From positions 1 to 6,443 of the forward strand of contig CANCEQ010000176.1 of the NCBI GenBank assembly GCA_947375085.1: DNA of 6,443 nucleotides, read 5' to 3'. A program made the translations under genes and the position numbers. Under the pieces are notes generated by a model that had not been told where the DNA came from, did no database searches, and saw nothing but the letters and a program-made list of their open reading frames with translations. Below are positions 6,184 to 6,443 of this stretch, piece after piece. Source of the DNA: Flavobacteriales bacterium (GTDB taxonomy: Bacteria; Bacteroidota; Bacteroidia; Flavobacteriales; Crocinitomicaceae). Each line of letters begins with the position of its first letter. Positions within the stretch are counted from its first letter, which is position 1.

Positions 6184-6351
6184 CTATTTTTTTTCGTCTT
6201 CAGTTTTAGATTCTTCTCCTTTTGAAGCATCTTTGAATTCTTTCATTCCTTTACCTAGACCTTTCATTAATTCTGGAATTTTTTTACCACCAAAAAGTAA
6301 TAAAACGATTGCTAAAATCAATATGATTTCTGTAACTCCTAACTTTCCCAT
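6184..6351 (-). CDS. tatA: Twin-arginine translocase subunit TatA (TatA/E family), 55 aa
   Basis: TatA is the pore-forming subunit of the Tat system, which moves folded proteins across the inner membrane. The 55-residue product has the classic layout. A short N-terminus with Glu8 leads into one hydrophobic helix (about residues 6-20), then the FGGKKIPEL hinge (20-28), an amphipathic helix with LGKGMKEFK (32-40), and a charged Lys/Glu tail (44-55). The FG hinge followed by KKxPEL and LGKG is diagnostic of the TatA/E family rather than TatB. The ATG at 6351 is the only reasonable start: an in-frame TAA lies five codons upstream. The protein is short compared with E. coli TatA (about 89 residues), but short tails are common in this phylum. 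No tatC is in the window. It is the first gene of the run, 17 bp before gatA, with a TAACTTTG promoter box about 26 bp upstream. Confidence 0.96.
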   Translation of the reverse strand: MGKLGVTEIILILAIVLLLFGGKKIPELMKGLGKGMKEFKDASKGEESKTEDEKK

Positions 6352-6377
6352 TCTATTTTGAATTTACTTATAAAGTA

Positions 6378-6385
6378 CAAAGTTA
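6378..6385 (-). promoter_or_regulatory. Probable -7 promoter box of the tatA operon (TAACTTTG)
   Basis: Read on the minus strand this is TAACTTTG, a perfect match to TAnnTTTG, the -7 element of Bacteroidota housekeeping promoters. It lies 26 bp before the tatA start, which would give a leader of about 20 nt. No TTG is seen 17-23 bp upstream, so the -33 element is missing or degenerate. The motif also occurs by chance inside the AT-rich UbiA-like gene (897-904 and 498-505), so position is the main support. Confidence 0.55.
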
Positions 6386-6443
6386 CTTAAATATCATGAA
6401 TTGGACGATTTTAGATTCCATTAAGTGTTAAAAAGTTAAAAAA

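Noticed and set aside
6169..6184. Short inverted repeat GTTAA-N6-TTAAC between tatA and gatA
   Set aside because: A 5-bp A-T-rich stem is expected by chance in such DNA, and it has no T-run for a terminator.
6158..6361. Plus-strand open frame of 67 codons opposite tatA
   Set aside because: The minus strand here encodes an unmistakable TatA; the plus frame is its shadow.
1..6443. Search for a mobile element, CRISPR array, toxin-antitoxin, defence system or RNA gene
   Set aside because: No repeats of array type, transposase or nuclease motifs, or tRNA-like folds were seen; nearly all bases are used by seven envelope and housekeeping genes.

Overview
The window looks like chromosomal DNA of a Bacteroidota bacterium, most likely from the class Flavobacteriia. 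The reasons are the low GC content, the near absence of Shine-Dalgarno sequences, a TAnnTTTG-type promoter box in front of the first gene, and the style of the proteins (a short [12 protein letters not shown] TatA, an MltD-like transglycosylase with LysM repeats, and a WaaE/LgtF-like family 2 glycosyltransferase). Genus and species cannot be fixed from the sequence alone.

All seven genes lie on the minus strand and read right to left: tatA (6351-6184), gatA (6166-4757), an MltD-like lytic transglycosylase (4745-3066), a family 2 glycosyltransferase (3036-2254), a family 9 heptosyltransferase-like glycosyltransferase (2248-1229), a UbiA-like membrane protein (1232-399, GTG start) and a small acyl carrier protein (371-150). 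Gaps are 17, 11, 29 and 5 bp, then a 4-bp overlap, then 27 bp. This is a typical directional operon, probably driven from a promoter just right of tatA. A second promoter may sit before the acyl carrier gene. The tatA gene is only 55 codons long and easily missed.

The right half is core machinery: protein export (TatA), tRNA-dependent amidation to Gln-tRNA and Asn-tRNA (GatA), and peptidoglycan remodelling (the transglycosylase). The left half is envelope-related and less defined. Two glycosyltransferases of the kinds that build lipopolysaccharide core are followed by a polytopic UbiA-superfamily protein that has lost its first aspartate motif, and by a DltC-like carrier protein whose partner enzymes are not in the window. 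The left end is clearly more AT-rich than the gatA region.

The two edges hold no supported gene: 1-149 has two AT-rich inverted repeats, and 6352-6443 is the tatA promoter region. I see no mobile element, CRISPR array, tRNA, rRNA or defence system. The points most worth a second look are the degenerate UbiA-like protein with its carrier-protein neighbour, a 20-bp perfect palindrome at the GT2/GT9 junction, and inverted repeats at other gene junctions.
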